Shown in pieces: positions 11,444 to 23,664 of a DNA stretch of 64,000 nt (position 1 is the first letter of the stretch; each line of letters starts with the position of its first letter). The DNA comes from Adiantum capillus-veneris (taxonomy: Eukaryota; Streptophyta; Polypodiopsida; Polypodiales; Pteridaceae), in contig CM043952.1 of assembly GCA_014529385.2 (NCBI GenBank), forward strand, positions 67,798,870-67,862,869, given 5' to 3'. Under the pieces are notes generated by a model. That model was not told the DNA's origin. It saw only the letters and a list, made by a program, of their open reading frames with translations, and searched no databases. The position numbers and the translations under genes are program-made.

Positions 11444-11964
11444 TATTGTCTTAAAATGCAAATTTTTTCTGGCGGTAGTACTCCCTATGCTCTATAGAGC
11501 TCTCAACAATAATCATATAAACTTTTGGACTTCAAATCAGCTTCAAACACAATTTACCGTCTTTCCTACTTAGCGTTTTTCACTTCTCTGATGAGCCTAA
11601 GAGTAAATAAGACATGCATACAATACTCTAGATCAGCAATCAAAATATCCTACTTACACTACTGCTACTCATCATGTGAGATGGTGATTTTGATGTCTTG
11701 GTTGCGTCCTGGTCTCACACGGACTCTCAAGTCAACCTACTACCACATATACCACTCCAACTCCTACTCTCTACACCACAACCTACTACTACCTAATACT
11801 ACCTAAGATGGAAGATCCAGGCTAGACACACGATCCCTAAACTCCTCCTAAGACCTAGAGAGTCCACCACCCTCTTATCCTATCCAAATGTAAAATAGTA
11901 CTCTAGCAAGCCAGAGGGACCTCTATCCTCAAGGACTAGTCTCGGTCACCTACTTAGGGCCTCG

Positions 11965-11982
11965 TCCTCAGCAGCGGCGCCA
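11965..11982 (-). promoter_or_regulatory. Primer-binding site of element II (tRNA-Asp-like)
   Basis: One base inside the 5' LTR the minus strand reads TGGCGCCGCTGCTGAGGA. This closely matches the TGGCGCCGTTGCCGGGGA site used by plant Athila/Tat-type elements primed by tRNA-Asp (three differences). Its position fixes the element's orientation. Bases 11444-11960 between it and the last palindrome hold nothing else I recognise. Confidence 0.7.
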
Positions 11983-11983
11983 A

Positions 11984-13034
11984 TGTTGGCGGATAGGCCA
12001 CGACAGACGTCAGCATAGCGAGAACTCACCTAACATATAATGTCAACTAAGGACAGAGCTCGACCCCCAGGTGCATGGAAGCAAGAAAAGGGTGTCAACC
12101 TCTACTCGACCGACTGATGACTACTTCCTACAGAGATATCAAATCTACATGCCACCCGTTCTGCGAATGTGAGATTCTCCTATGATGCTACCGCAAACCA
12201 AAAGCCCATTAGACGTTCTCAAAATGTTACGAAACTTGAGGGATATCCTATCAACACCAATAGGTCACTCTCCCTAAGGTCCGTGACCCAAAAACACCCA
12301 GTGCAGAATCGCGTAGGATGTCTGACAGGTTTTTGCAGGTCGACGTTTCCAAAAACGAAGATGCCTAATGCGTAGCTCTACTCGCTCTGATCGCATGGAT
12401 ATGCTAAAATGCAAAAACGGACAATGTTTACTCACTGAATCTCCAAAAGTAGCTCGCGGATGAATCTGCCGAAACACAGATGAACGCGCGTGATGTAAGC
12501 ATCAATGCGTAGCTCTCCTCGTGGGCAACATGTTACTGTTCTCCGTTTGCGATTCCGACCACCGTAGCTCTTGTAGCACACACACACACTCTCTCACTCT
12601 CTCGCAGTCTCCCAGTCGACATAGAAGATAAGATTATTAGAAGTCCCTTACAAAGCTTTAGGTTTTGGTTTATATACTAAACCTAAGAAAACCTAATGTC
12701 CGGCCAAAATGACTTGATTTGTCCCTAGGATTCTATAGAGCTTAATTACAACACCGTGAGCTAGCTTTGCTCATCCAACAAGCATTTGTGGCCAAAATAC
12801 AATTGCCGACTTAAAATATGAAGTTCTTGTAAACATTACAAAAGTGGCCGTAATGGCTCAAAATGGTAATAACGGGATATTCGATGATGTCCATGAGCTT
12901 GTATCTTCACATTACAGCATCCATCTTCATCTTCATCACTTCATCAGCATCTTCATATGGAATCTTTAGAGAATCTTTGAGGAATCTTAATGGAATCTTT
13001 GTGGAAGTGTTGTTGAAAGGTTGACCTGTCAACA
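11984..13034 (-). repeat. 5' LTR of element II
   Basis: 1051 bp, matching 1917-2974. On the minus strand it contains a TATA box (about 12668-12678). Downstream, near 12310-12323, is one half of the leader palindrome (CGCGTAGGATGTCT), also present in degraded form at about 2252-2265 in the other LTR. Target duplication GTCCC follows at 13035-13039. Confidence 0.92.
12668..12678 (-). promoter_or_regulatory. TATA box of element II
   Basis: Minus strand reads TTTAGTATATAAACC, conserved in the other LTR at about 2610-2620. Expected to start the genomic RNA about 30 bases further along the minus strand. Confidence 0.5.
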
Positions 13035-13039
13035 GTCCC

Positions 13040-14482
13040 ATGGATGGCAAAGGATTGCAAAAACCTAGGAATCGACAAAACGGGGATTGAACTTTAAAAA
13101 TTGGCATTTCCGAAGAGACATTAACCATCAAATGCGTATGGCAAAAACTCGCTTGTATTTTCTAAATAAACTTGGCTGGTAGATAATTAATGAAAGTAGG
13201 AATTAAGATTGATAAATGAATGAACATGGAAATTACCAACTAGGAGTTGAAAAGGAATCCCAAGAGGTGATAGAGATAGCCCATTGCAAAACATAGATTT
13301 AACTAGGAGTTTTGAAGATTGTCTGGAAATGACCGGAAACCAAGATGGATCTTCTTGGGGTCAATTTGATTGAAACCGGCCCATTGAGAGCATTCTCTTG
13401 GGGAACTTGACGGAAATTGGCCCTTTTTAGCTAGGACAGCATAACCGGCAAGTTGTTATACCTAGGTCATTCATGCCAGAGGGATAAGAGATGAATGGGT
13501 TTGTTTTATTTTTGCCCGGCCGGGTGAATTACCCGCGGTATCTTATTGAAATCGGCCATAATCCGGGTATGGCCTGATGGCAATAGTTGGATGAGAAGGT
13601 CATACTCAGGGAGGATGATGTGAATTTAATTAAGGAAATTTGTTCGACTTGGTTGCTTAAAATGAAACTAGAAAGGCTAGGAATATAGGGGCTATCCTGT
13701 GCATCTATCACCAGATGGTGTTATACCTCTCGAAATAAAATACTTAGGAAGGAATGATTAAATTACTTGATGAGCCTTTCCCAAACACTTAATTCTGGGA
13801 TATATTGTGAAGGTGTTTCCATTTTGATGGCTTGTAACCGATTATCTTGTCCTGAATGGGGAGGCAAGATGAATTGGTGGAAGCTAAATGTGTTGCATGA
13901 TTAGTTAGGAAACTAGTTACAAGCTAATTATAGAAAATAAAGGAAAGGAGATGAATTAAAAGTTTCTAAATAAAGATTTGGTGGGAACAACCTGATGAAT
14001 TTCTCTGAACAAGGGTATGCAACAGATTGCATGCTGCTTGTTGTCTGATGATGTCTGATAGACTACTGTCTTCCTGATTTTGTAGTAGTTACGTACTACC
14101 TTGGGAAGGGATTTTCATGAAATGGTTCGGTGGGTAGGCAGATCCGGAGGGTCAGATGACCGGATGTTGATTTAAAAATTTTATGTTAAACACTAAGGAC
14201 TACGTGGGATAAAAATGGGTAATCGGGGACGAGAGAGACCAGGTAGGATTGCAAGATCCCTCTTCTTAGGGTAAAGTGATAACTGCCGTGCCTGCTTGTC
14301 ACAAAAAAGGGGTTATCGCCATGAACCAAGGGAAAACAAGAAAGCAAGAGCAGATCCTCAAGTTAAAGACCAAGAGAATCAAGACTAAGGACCACGATTT
14401 TGGGTGCGGAAAGCTGTCAAGGACATATTGATTATGAGAAGCAGGTAGAATCGTTGAATGAAGGGATGTACCCCCTTGGGTT
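13040..14482 (+). other. Element I LTR segment without genes
   Basis: Continues the LTR of element I after the insertion of II; its first 90 bp match 46083-46171. There is no open frame with a recognisable product. It contains the palindromic GTAGTTACGTACTAC near 14085-14099. Assignment of 13127-14482 to the LTR is by position only. Confidence 0.45.
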
Positions 14483-14586
14483 TGTTGGAATTAGGGTTGC
14501 CGAGAAACACACACAGCTTGGAGAAGACGAAGGAAGCTCAAGGCACACAATAGAGAGTGTGTTACTTAGTGTGCAATGGAAAGATA

Positions 14587-14591
14587 GATAG
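14587..14591. other. Target-site duplication of element III (GATAG)
   Basis: GATAG at 14587-14591 is repeated at 23467-23471, directly flanking the two LTRs. Confidence 0.9.
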
Positions 14592-16177
14592 TGTCATAAT
14601 AATCAATATCTAATTCTCCTAAATGTTTTCTCATATTAAACTGATCATTTAATGTGGGGAAGGCCAAGGGAGAAAAAGCTAGAATATTGGTTAAGCTAGC
14701 AGACCGGCCACAGTAGGGATCCAAAGGAGGGAAACTAGGGATCCAAAGGGGGGGCCATCTGCAAAAGAGCCATGTGCAACAATGGGCTAAAAATACCCTA
14801 AGGTTCAGCCCATTAAGACTTCCAAAATGCTAAGGTTCCAAAATTCAAAGGTTGTGTCCAAAAGGTCAACCCTAGGGAAAATTGGATGCTTAGTGTGTGT
14901 ACAAAAGTCTTCTTCAAAGACTACAAAGGAGGGGGCGAGCCCATTTAGTAGGGGATGAGAGAGAAATCCACACACACACACATGCTCCCTTTACATAAAG
15001 GGAATTAGGGACACATGTCAGCTACCTAGGCCAGATGCCCACAAGGGGTGCCCAATTCCTATTGGAAGACCCTTGAAGTGGACCAATGAGAATTAAGCTA
15101 GAGTAAATCTAGTTTAATTAATTTAAAAACATTTAATAAAAGAAACCAATGAGAATTAAGTCTCCTAGAAGACTATTGGGCAGTCTCCCAAGGGGTCCAA
15201 TGAGCATTCAAGAGCCCAATGGCTTGCCTGATTCCTATTGGCCAGGAGGCAAAGGGGTCCAATGAGAGTTTCATTTAATTATTTAATTACCTAAAGCTCT
15301 CACAAAAGGGGAAAGGGGGACACATGTTAGAAGGCTATCACTTATGCTGCTTAACACCCATTGGCTTGACTTGGGGAGGTCCAATGAGGCAAAAGCCAGA
15401 CCAATTTAGCAGGAAGGGCTTGCCCAAGAGAGAGGGGGGGCTGATTTTTGCTTGGTATTGACACACACACACTCACACTTGACCATGTGTGAAGAAAGAA
15501 TACTCTATCTCCTCCCAAGCTTTAATGGAGAGCTCATCACCTACTCCAAGCTTGTGAGATAGAAGCCTACATCAACACTCTCTTGGCATGTGGATGCAAA
15601 TCCAACCAAGAGCCAAGCTTCAATGCATGCTCATCTTCTCTACCAAGCTAATTACTAAGCTAAGCTATGCTTATATGAGTGATTATGTGAGGAGATGTAC
15701 ATCTTTCTCGTAAGATACTCCTTCTTCCTCTCAATCTACTCTCATACCCTGCTAGCTCTCACCATCTTCGAAGGTGTGTGAGGTCTTGAGTCTGAGAACG
15801 GGGATAATTCAAGTTGTGTTTGATTAAGTTGTTTTCTTAGTGCATGAAGCTTCCATCTTCATTGCACTAGCTAGTCTTGAAGGAACATAGAGAATTGTAT
15901 TGTACAATGTTTTTCTTGATAGGAGAAACCATAATACAAAGACTTTTGGAGGGGGGACCAGCTCCATGCAAATCCGGTCCTCAACTGTTGTCAATAGCTT
16001 AATTTCTCTCTCTTTTGAAAGTATTGTTGATGCTATCTAACTAGGTGTTATGCTTTTTGTTGCTGTCTCCACCCAAGCACTCTTGTAATTCTCATTAGGA
16101 ATCTATTCTAATGAAATGCCCACTATGTTCATGCTAATTTCCGCTAATCATAAGTTATTAGGCCATTAAATGTTACA
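14592..16177 (+). repeat. 5' LTR of element III
   Basis: 1586 bp, TGTCATAATA...AATGTTACA, matching 21872-23466. It contains a short (CA)n run (14972-14983), several copies of a CCAATGAGAATTAAG / TCCTATTGG motif between 15055 and 15260, and a GA-rich promoter-proximal part. Confidence 0.93.
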
Positions 16178-16178
16178 T

Positions 16179-16190
16179 TGGTATCAGAGC
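16179..16190 (+). promoter_or_regulatory. Primer-binding site of element III
   Basis: TGGTATCAGAGC one base after the LTR, complementary to the 3' end of plant initiator tRNA-Met. Bases 16191-16595 are untranslated leader with nothing else recognised. Confidence 0.92.
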
Positions 16191-16595
16191 TCAAGGTTTC
16201 TCTTTTCTTGCTCAAGAAGGGAGTTCCTCAAGCTAGCTACAAATGGTTGGTATTATTAATTGCCTGTGAGTAAGTAGAATAGGGATTTTTTCAGCCTTGC
16301 AGTGCACTTGCCTTCGTGCAGTTAACAGGGCATCACCGTCGAGAGCTATGGTCTTAATAGTGGAGTCCTACGGGGCTTTCCTATGGCTTAACCACTATTG
16401 AGCTATTAGAAGCTTGACAGGAGCCGGTGCTGTTTTGGTGTCGAAAGACCCTCTCTTCTATTCCTTGCAATTAATGCTATTCGAGCCGCGGGTACAGTAG
16501 CTTGAGTGCTTTTTCTAAAGGGGTAAAGAGGAGTAGCAACTAGGGCTTGAAGTGCCAAAGTACACCTAAAAAGTTTACACCTAAAAGTTGTTAGA

Positions 16596-18536
16596 ATGGT
16601 TTACAATAGTAAAGAGAGTGAAATTAATGTTGATAACTTTGATTTTGCTCATGAGCAAGCTACTAATGATGCTTCAATGCTTGTTAACTATCTTGTTTCT
16701 AGGCTTCAACAAGCCATGGGCAATCCATCTCTCCAAAGTGAAGTGCAACGGCAGCTCCGTGCTCACGGGATTCTCCAAGCTAATCACCATGACGAGAGAA
16801 CACCTAGGAAGCCTCCTTGTGAGACTACCAAAAGAGGTCTCTCTCCGATTCGGGAAGAATAAGAGAATCCTTATGAAGGGCTCAAGAATTTACTTCTTGA
16901 TGATGTATCTCCTTCCCAAAGGAGAACTCAAGAGCCTCCACTGAAGGAACGAGAAAGAAGCGAATCTCCCGCCACCTCGGCGGAGATGGCTCAACAAAGA
17001 CGGCGGGCTAAACGCTCTCCATCACCACCAAAGCGGAGAAGACCATCATATTCTTCTCCCCACCACAATTCAAAGAGGGATGATAAAAAGAAAGAGAAGA
17101 AAAAGGCGAGAAAGAGGACACCCTCTTCTCCATCTTCTTCATCCTCTTCCTCTTATGAAAACTATGGTGAAAATGACAAAGATCAAGACAAGAAAAAGGC
17201 GAGAAAGAGGTCACCCTCTTCTCCACCTTCTTCAAATTCTTCACCCTCTGAAGAAAGTGATGGTGCAACCTTTGTACCATCAAAAAGAAGAGGCCATAGG
17301 AAATCCTATGCCGCATGGAAGAGGTCGTCCAAGTTGAAGAAATTCAAAGAGGGAGGGAAGAGAATCTCTTTCCTTACCTATGATGGTACCTTTGGTACTA
17401 CGGACAAAGTCTTGGCCTTTATCCAGCAATTCGATGCGGCGTTTGGAGATGAGGGCTTCACGGAGTCCTCTAAGCTACGCCATGTAGCTATGCACTTTCA
17501 AAACTCCGCCAGACAATGGTGGTCTATCCTACGAGCCAATGGTGAAGCTCCACGAACATGGAAGGATTTAAGAGCTTCCATTATGAAGCAATTTTTGGCC
17601 ACCGATGCCAAAGACAAAGTACTCACCGAATGGCAAAGCTTAAAGCTCTCTCCCAATGAATCCATCCACAAATATGTAGACAAGTTTTGGGACCTACAAC
17701 TCAAAGCCACTGTCTTCAAAAGGTTGGATTTTGGAGAGCAAAAGCAACAATTTTGTGCGGGCTTAACCGAAGAAATGGCGGAGTATGTCAACTCCCAAAG
17801 ACCACGTAGCATATCGGCGGTAATACACCACACTATGGTCGCCTCTCGAATCAATTTCCAAACGGGGGCAAAAAGAAAAAATAAGCCCCCGGAAAACAAG
17901 GGTTCCAATGAGCCTAAGGGGAAGGACAATGTCCAAAAGTCTCCTAAGGGCAACTCCAACAAAGCTAAAGAGAAGGGATTTTACAAAGGTAAGAATAAAC
18001 TCTCTCCTGAAGAGCTTGAGCGTTATTGTAAGGATAACCGGTGTTTCAAGTGCGGCGAACAAGGGCATGCGTACCGCACTTGTCCCCAAAAGAACAACCG
18101 CCAAGATCCTCCTAGAGCTTCCTTGGTTGAAATCCAAGAGGAGGAGACTCACCAAACTCACCACAAAGGATCTCCTCTATGCCATGCTTGGGGAAAGGTA
18201 AGAGAACATGATGCTTTTATTCTCTTTGACCCTGGTTCTACTCACAATTTTATATCTATGGAGTTAGCCACCAAGCTAGGCATACAATCCTACGAGATGG
18301 GAGATGTCCTACCCGCAGACAGTTCCTTCAAGGGGCAAGAAGCTTCAGTCACTCCCTTAATTGGGAAATTGAGGCTTCATGTCCAAGGCTATGTGGACAA
18401 AGAGGACTTCTTTATCTCTCCTCTCAAGCATGAGGATGTAATCCTAGGGGCACCATGGTTTGCCCGCCTGGCTGTCGATGTTAAATTTCTGAAAGGAGAA
18501 TCTCCTTTAAGTTCAGGGAAAAAGACATGTATATAG
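16596..18536 (+). pseudogene. Element III gag-protease, one internal stop
   Basis: One frame runs from ATG 16596 to the stop at 18534-18536 (about 646 codons), broken only by TAA at 16860-16862. Order: acidic N-terminus; Lys/Arg/Ser-rich segment (about codons 130-230) that makes spurious frames on both strands; Retrotrans_gag core with FIQQFDAAF and RQWWSILRANGE; a zinc knuckle CFKCGEQGHAYRTC (near 18048-18090); then an aspartic protease with FDPGSTHNFI (near 18228) and DVILGAPWF (near 18434). The active-site triad is DPG rather than the usual DSG/DTG, which should impair cleavage. Gag would form the particle and bind RNA; the protease would process Gag-Pol. Confidence 0.85.
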
Positions 18537-20214
18537 ATGCTAAGGAAGTGGGTAACACCATCCCCATTGTACATACACCAGCTTTCAACAAGTCAATAAA
18601 GAGCTCTATTTTCGTGTACATGATTTTTGTTAAAGATTCTCAAAATGAACCTAATGCTTTAACAAACAAAAATAAAAGCAACCAAAAGGAATTAGAGTTA
18701 TCCAATTTTCTCAAGGGGTTTAAAGATGTTTTATTGACGACATCCCTTGTGAGCTACCTCCTAAACAAGGTAATGATGACAATGCAATTGAACTTCTTCC
18801 AGGAAGTTCACCGCCTAATGAACCTCCTTATAGAGTGTCTCAAGCTCAACAAGAGGAGATTATGCGGCAAGTGCATGAGTTAGTTGAGAAGGGCATGGTT
18901 AGGCCTAGCTCATCTCCATTTTGCTCACCTGTGCTATTAGTGCAAAAGAAAGACGGCACATATCATATGTGTGTCGACTATAGAGCACTAAATAGGATCA
19001 CTATCAAGAATAGGTTTCCCGTTCCACGGGTAGAAGACCTATTTGATAAGCTACAAGGATCGACCTACTTCAGTAGGGTTGACCTAAAGAGTGGCTATCA
19101 TCAAATAAGGATAGTTGATCAAGACATTGTAAAGACCGCGTTTCGCACTACATTTGGTCTTTACGAATACATTGTCATGCCTTTTGGCTTGACCAATGCA
19201 CCAACCACATTCAACCGCTTGATGAAGAAGTTGTTCAGGCCTCATCGAACCTTCACTGGAGTGTTCTTTGATGATATTATCATCTACTCTAATTCATTGG
19301 AGGAACACAAGCAACACCTCCAGGTAATATTTCAAGTTTTAAGAGAGAATAAAATTTATGTAAATCGAAAGAAAAGTGAATTTTTCTTGAAAGAGATTCA
19401 ATATTTAGGTCACATTGTCTCTCAAGATGGCATCCAAATGGATCCATCCAAGTTAGAGGTAATAAAAGGATGGCCTAAACCAAGGAATCTTCATGAACTA
19501 AGAAGCTTTATAGGTATGTGCGCATACTATAGACGCTTCATAGAAAAGTTCTCACAAATTGCGGGACCATTACATGACCTAACAAAGAAAAGCGTTAGGT
19601 ATACATGGTCTGCTAAGGAGAACAATGCTTTTGAAAAGCTTATCTCTCAACCTGTGCTTACACTACCGGATCTCTCAAAACCATTTGAGGTCCAATGTGA
19701 TGCTTGTGGTGATTGCCTTGGAGATGTTTTGCTCCAAGAAGGGCACGTCATAGGCTATGAGAGCCGAAGGCTCGACCCTGTTGAGCAAGCTCTAGGCATA
19801 TACGAAAAGGAACTCCTTGCAGTTCTACATGCCTTAGACTCATGGAAGCACTATTTATTGGTGACTCCTTTCATTCTGCGAACGGATCACCAAAGTCTTA
19901 AGTACTTCATGACGTAGACCAAGCTCTCCGACAAACAAATGAGGTGGGAAAATTTCCTTTCGCAGTTTCATTTTCATATTGCTCACATTGCTGGCAAGCA
20001 TAATCAAGTAGCCAATGCACTCTCAAGACGGCCGAGAGTGAATGCGGTTTCCATAGCAACTCACAATGATCTATCTTCAATGATAGATGAGTATGCTATT
20101 GATCCCGATTTTAGAGATGTGATTTCAGCCCTTACATTAGGGAAGAAAGAAGAACCATTTACTTTACAAGATGGTTATCTTCTCTATGGCAATAGACTAT
20201 GCGTGAGAAAGTAA
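18537..20214 (+). pseudogene. Element III reverse transcriptase and RNase H
   Basis: After a frameshifted linker (18537-18834), an open frame from about 18835 gives RT: VQKKDGTYHMCVDYRALNR, FSRVDLKSGYHQI, MPFGLTNAPTTFNRLM, and the catalytic box FFDDIIIYSN (near 19267), normally F(L/I/V)DDI. RNase H follows, with FEVQCDACGDCLGDVLLQ (normally DASD) and LRTDHQSLKYF. A TAG at 19915-19917 splits RNase H where other elements have an amino acid; the same frame resumes with KLSDKQMRWENFLSQF and HNQVANALSRR. The frame ends at 20214 with a one-base shift into integrase. Confidence 0.88.
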
Positions 20215-21515
20215 TGTATGAATCTCATGCTCCCCCGTATGCGGGGCATAGATGGATTCAGTCTACCTTAAAGGGAATTGAAACATATTTCTATTGGCCT
20301 ACCATGAAAGTGAACATACAATAGTATGTTTCCAAATGTGTGGTATGTCAAAAGACAAAATTTGATAGAGGGAAGCAACCTGGATTGCTTCAACCCTTGC
20401 CAATCCCTAATTCACCATGGGAGAGCATATCCATGGATTTTATCTTTGGATTGCCTAAGTCTATCCATGGGAATACGGGAATATGGATGATAGTAGACAG
20501 GTTCAGTAAACAAGCTCATTTTATACCTGTCAAAAAGACTATCAAAGCCCATCAAATGGCAACCCTCTTCATTTCACAAATTTTCAAATACCATGGCTTG
20601 CCAATGTCCATAGTGTCGGATAGAGATCCTAGAATGACCAGTAATTTTTGGAAGGGTCTCTTTGAGAATTTAGGGACAAGGCTAAATTTCTCTTCGGCCT
20701 ATCATCCACAAACGGATGGCCAAAGTAAAATAACTAACCTAACAATTCTCGATCTACTAAAAGCCTATGTAACGGAAGTAGATCAAAGATCCCAATGGGA
20801 GAAGTACTTACCCTTAGTGGAGTATGCTTACAATAACACTGTACATACTTCCACGGGAAAAGCACCTTTCGAGGTAATTGAGGGAAGATAAAAAAGTCCC
20901 TTGCTACTTAAGGTACATGGGAAGATCTTCGCTGCAGATGAGTATAGCCGGGACCTACAAGAATCCTTTCAAAAGATTAAAGATGCTATCTCTATCTCAC
21001 AGCAAAGGCAAAAGGCTGCTGCTGACAAGCACAGAAGAGCCCAAGCATTTAAAGAAAACGATTGGGTCTTGTTAAAGTTTCCCAAGGCTCGATTAAGGCA
21101 CACGACGGGCAAGAATCCTACGGGCCACCAAAAGTACTATGCTAAACTAGCAAAAAGGTACTATGGTCCCTTCCAGATTCTTAGGCCAATCAATGACATG
21201 GCCTATCAACTTAAGTTGCCCAATCATTGGCTCATACACAATGGTTTTCATGTGAGCCTATTAAAGCCTTACAAAGGAGAGCCACCTCAAGAACCAACTA
21301 TTGAAGACCCACCGGAGATCGAGGACTAAGAGGAGGTGCTGCAGCCCGAGTCCATTCTCCGACATGAAGACAAGGTATTAAGAGGCAGTAAGACTATCCG
21401 ACGATATCTTATTAAATTTAAGAATTATCCTTTTGAAGATGCTAGATGGATGCAAGGCATACAATTAAAGGATAACCTAAACCTTGTCAATGCTTACAAT
21501 GCTTCCCAAGAGTAA
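20215..21515 (+). pseudogene. Element III integrase with C-terminal chromodomain
   Basis: The zinc-binding HHCC region is readable (ESHAPPYAGHRWIQ ... SKCVVCQKTK, with a stop at about 20323). The core has MDFIFGLPKS, SDRDPRMTSNFW and YHPQTDGQSKITN. The third catalytic position, normally Glu in DGQTExxN, is Lys here, so strand transfer should be abolished. A stop at 20889 and a frame change follow, then the C-terminal domain ([11 protein letters not shown]). TAA at 21327-21329 interrupts the frame just before a chromodomain at 21330-21515 (PESILRHEDKVL, YLIKFKNYPFEDARWM). Chromodomains direct such integrases to modified histones and define the chromovirus clade. Confidence 0.85.
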
Positions 21516-21833
21516 GAAAATGTACAAAATGTTAAAAATGAACAAAATTTTTGTCTTATAAGACTCTCTTTTTCTTTATTTGTGCACAAAAATGAAGTAG
21601 TATGCATGCTTAGATCAAGTTTGTGGAGACGACGTCTCCCAAACACTAAATAGAGCTTGTCACTCTACTATGGAAGACTGATAGGACTGATGTGCAGACA
21701 TGCTTGCGGCATCCTCAGGCTCTCAAGCGCCAAATGGACTAGTCATCCATTATGGAATGATGTCGTAGGGTAACATAGGGATCCTCTACCCGCTAAGAAA
21801 AGGACACATGAACATGCTTTATCTTCTCTACAC

Positions 21834-21871
21834 CATAGTCGAGGACGACTATGATTTCAAGAAAGAGGTAA
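21834..21871 (+). promoter_or_regulatory. Hairpin and polypurine tract of element III
   Basis: CATAGTCG and CGACTATG form a perfect 8-bp stem around AGGA (21834-21853). This is followed by AAGAAAGAGGTAA, which abuts the 3' LTR and fits a polypurine tract. Confidence 0.75.
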
Positions 21872-23466
21872 TGTCATAATAATCAATATCTAATTCTCCT
21901 AAATGATTTTCTCATATTAAACTGATCATTTAATGTGGGGAAGGCCAGGGGAGAAAAAGCTAGAATATTGGTTAAGCTAGCAGACCGGCCACAGTAGGGA
22001 TCCAAAGGAGGGAAAATAGGGATCCAAAGGGGGGGCCATCTGCAAAAGAGCCATGTGCAACAATGGGCTAAAAAGACCCTAAGATTTAGCCCATTAAGAC
22101 TTCCAAAATGCTAAGGTTCCAAAATTCAAAGGTTGTGTCCAAAAGGTCAACCCTAGGAAAAATTGGATGCTTAGTGTGTGTACAAAAGTCTTCTTCAAAG
22201 CCTACAAAGGAGGGGGCGAGCCCATTTAGTAGGGGATGAGAGACAAAGACACACACACACACACACACATGCTCCCTTTACACAAAGGGAATTAGGGACA
22301 CATGTCAGCTCCCTAGGCCAGATGCCCACAAGGGGTGCCCAATTCCTATTGGAAGACCCTTGAAGTGGACCAATGAGAATTAAGGTAGATTAAATCTAGT
22401 TTAATTAATTTAAAAACATTTAATAAAAGAAACCAATGAGAATTAAGTCTCCTAGAAGACTATTGGGAAGTCTCCCAAGGGGTCCAATGAGCATTCAAGA
22501 GCCCAATGGCTTGCCTGATTCCTATTGGCCAGGATGCAAAGGGGTCCAATGAGAGTTTAGTTTAATTATTTAATTACCTAAAGCTCTCACAAAATGGGAA
22601 AGGGGGACACATGTGAGAAGGCTATCACTTATGCTGCTTAACACCCATTGGCTTGACTTGGGGAGGTCCAATGAGGCAAAAGCCAGACCAATTTAGCAGG
22701 AAGGGCTCGCCCAAGAGAGAGGGGGGGCTGATTTTTGCTTGGTATTGACACACACACACACTCACACTTGACCATGTGTGAAGAAAGAATACTCTATCTC
22801 CTCCCAAGCTTTAATGGAGAGCTCATCACCTACTCCAAGCTTGTGAGATAGAAGCCTACATCAACACTCTCTTGGCATGTGGATGCAAATCCAACCAAGA
22901 GCCAAGCTTCAATGCATGATCATCTTCTCTACCAAGCTAATTACTAAGCTAAGGTATGCTAATATGAGTGATTATGTGAGGAGATGTACATCTTTCTCGT
23001 AAGATACTCCTTCTTCCTCTCAATCTACTCTCATACCCTGCTAGCTCTCACCATCTTCGAAGGTGTGTGAGGTCTTGGGTCTGAGAACGGGGATAATTCA
23101 AGTTGTGTTTGATTAAGTGTTTTGCTCAGTGCATGACGCTTCCATCTTCATTGCACTAGCTAGTCTTGAAGGAACACAAAGAATTGTATTGTACAATGTC
23201 TCTCTTGATGGGAGAAACCATAATACAAAGCCTTTTGGAGGGGGGACCGGCTCCATGCAAATCCGGTCCTCAACTGTTGTCAATAGCTTAATTTCTCTCT
23301 CTTTTGAAAGTATTGTTGATGCTATCAAACTAGGTGTTATGCTTTTTGTTGCTCTCTCCACCCAAGCACTCTTGTAATTCTCATTAGGAATCTATTCTAA
23401 TGAAATGCCCACTATGTTCATGCTAATTTCCGCTACTCATAAGTTATTAGGCCATTAAATGTTACA
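21872..23466 (+). repeat. 3' LTR of element III
   Basis: 1595 bp, near-identical to 14592-16177. Target duplication GATAG follows at 23467-23471. Confidence 0.93.
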
Positions 23467-23664
23467 GATAGCCCTAGAGTGATGGGCGTATATACAATGC
23501 ACGGGGGAAAAAACCTCCTAAAGAGGGAAGAAATTCCACGGTGGTCCTAGTGTGTTCACACACATCACTACCACACGTATATGGTAACAAATCCCCCGTG
23601 GAGTGATGCGGTGAACGAGAGCTGGCACATGAGTAAAGGAAAGTGCCATGCCCTAAGGACAGGA

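Larger units (their letters stand above)
1917..13034 (-). mobile_element. Element II: LTR retrotransposon with gag/protease remnants, no RT
   Basis: Two LTRs of about 1.05 kb with TG...CA ends are flanked by GTCCC duplications. The primer-binding site, polypurine tract and all coding remnants run on the minus strand. Coding order on the minus strand is a gag-like frame with a zinc knuckle (8200 to 6540), a charged linker, an aspartic-protease-like segment (5650 to 5250), then a repeated LWLPK-motif region (4986 to 4311). I see no reverse transcriptase, RNase H or integrase anywhere in the 9 kb interior, so it would need enzymes from another element. The leader between gag and the primer-binding site is unusually long, about 3.8 kb, and carries a palindrome array. 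Confidence 0.88.
14592..23466 (+). mobile_element. Element III: Ty3/gypsy chromovirus, 8.9 kb
   Basis: Complete in structure: LTRs at 14592-16177 and 21872-23466, primer-binding site TGGTATCAGAGC, gag-protease, RT, RNase H, integrase with C-terminal chromodomain, hairpin plus polypurine tract, and GATAG target duplications. The LTRs differ by only a few scattered substitutions and small indels, so the insertion is fairly recent. Coding capacity is nevertheless lost through stops at 16860, 19915, about 20323, 20889 and 21327 and several frameshifts. It is inserted in the 3' LTR of copia remnant IV. A related copy lies at 46172-48717 and an LTR fragment at 54760-55015. Confidence 0.93.

Noticed and set aside
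17008-18164. Minus-strand and alternate-frame ORFs opposite gag of element III
   Set aside because: Shadows of the real gag-protease frame, whose zinc knuckle and protease motifs are on the plus strand.
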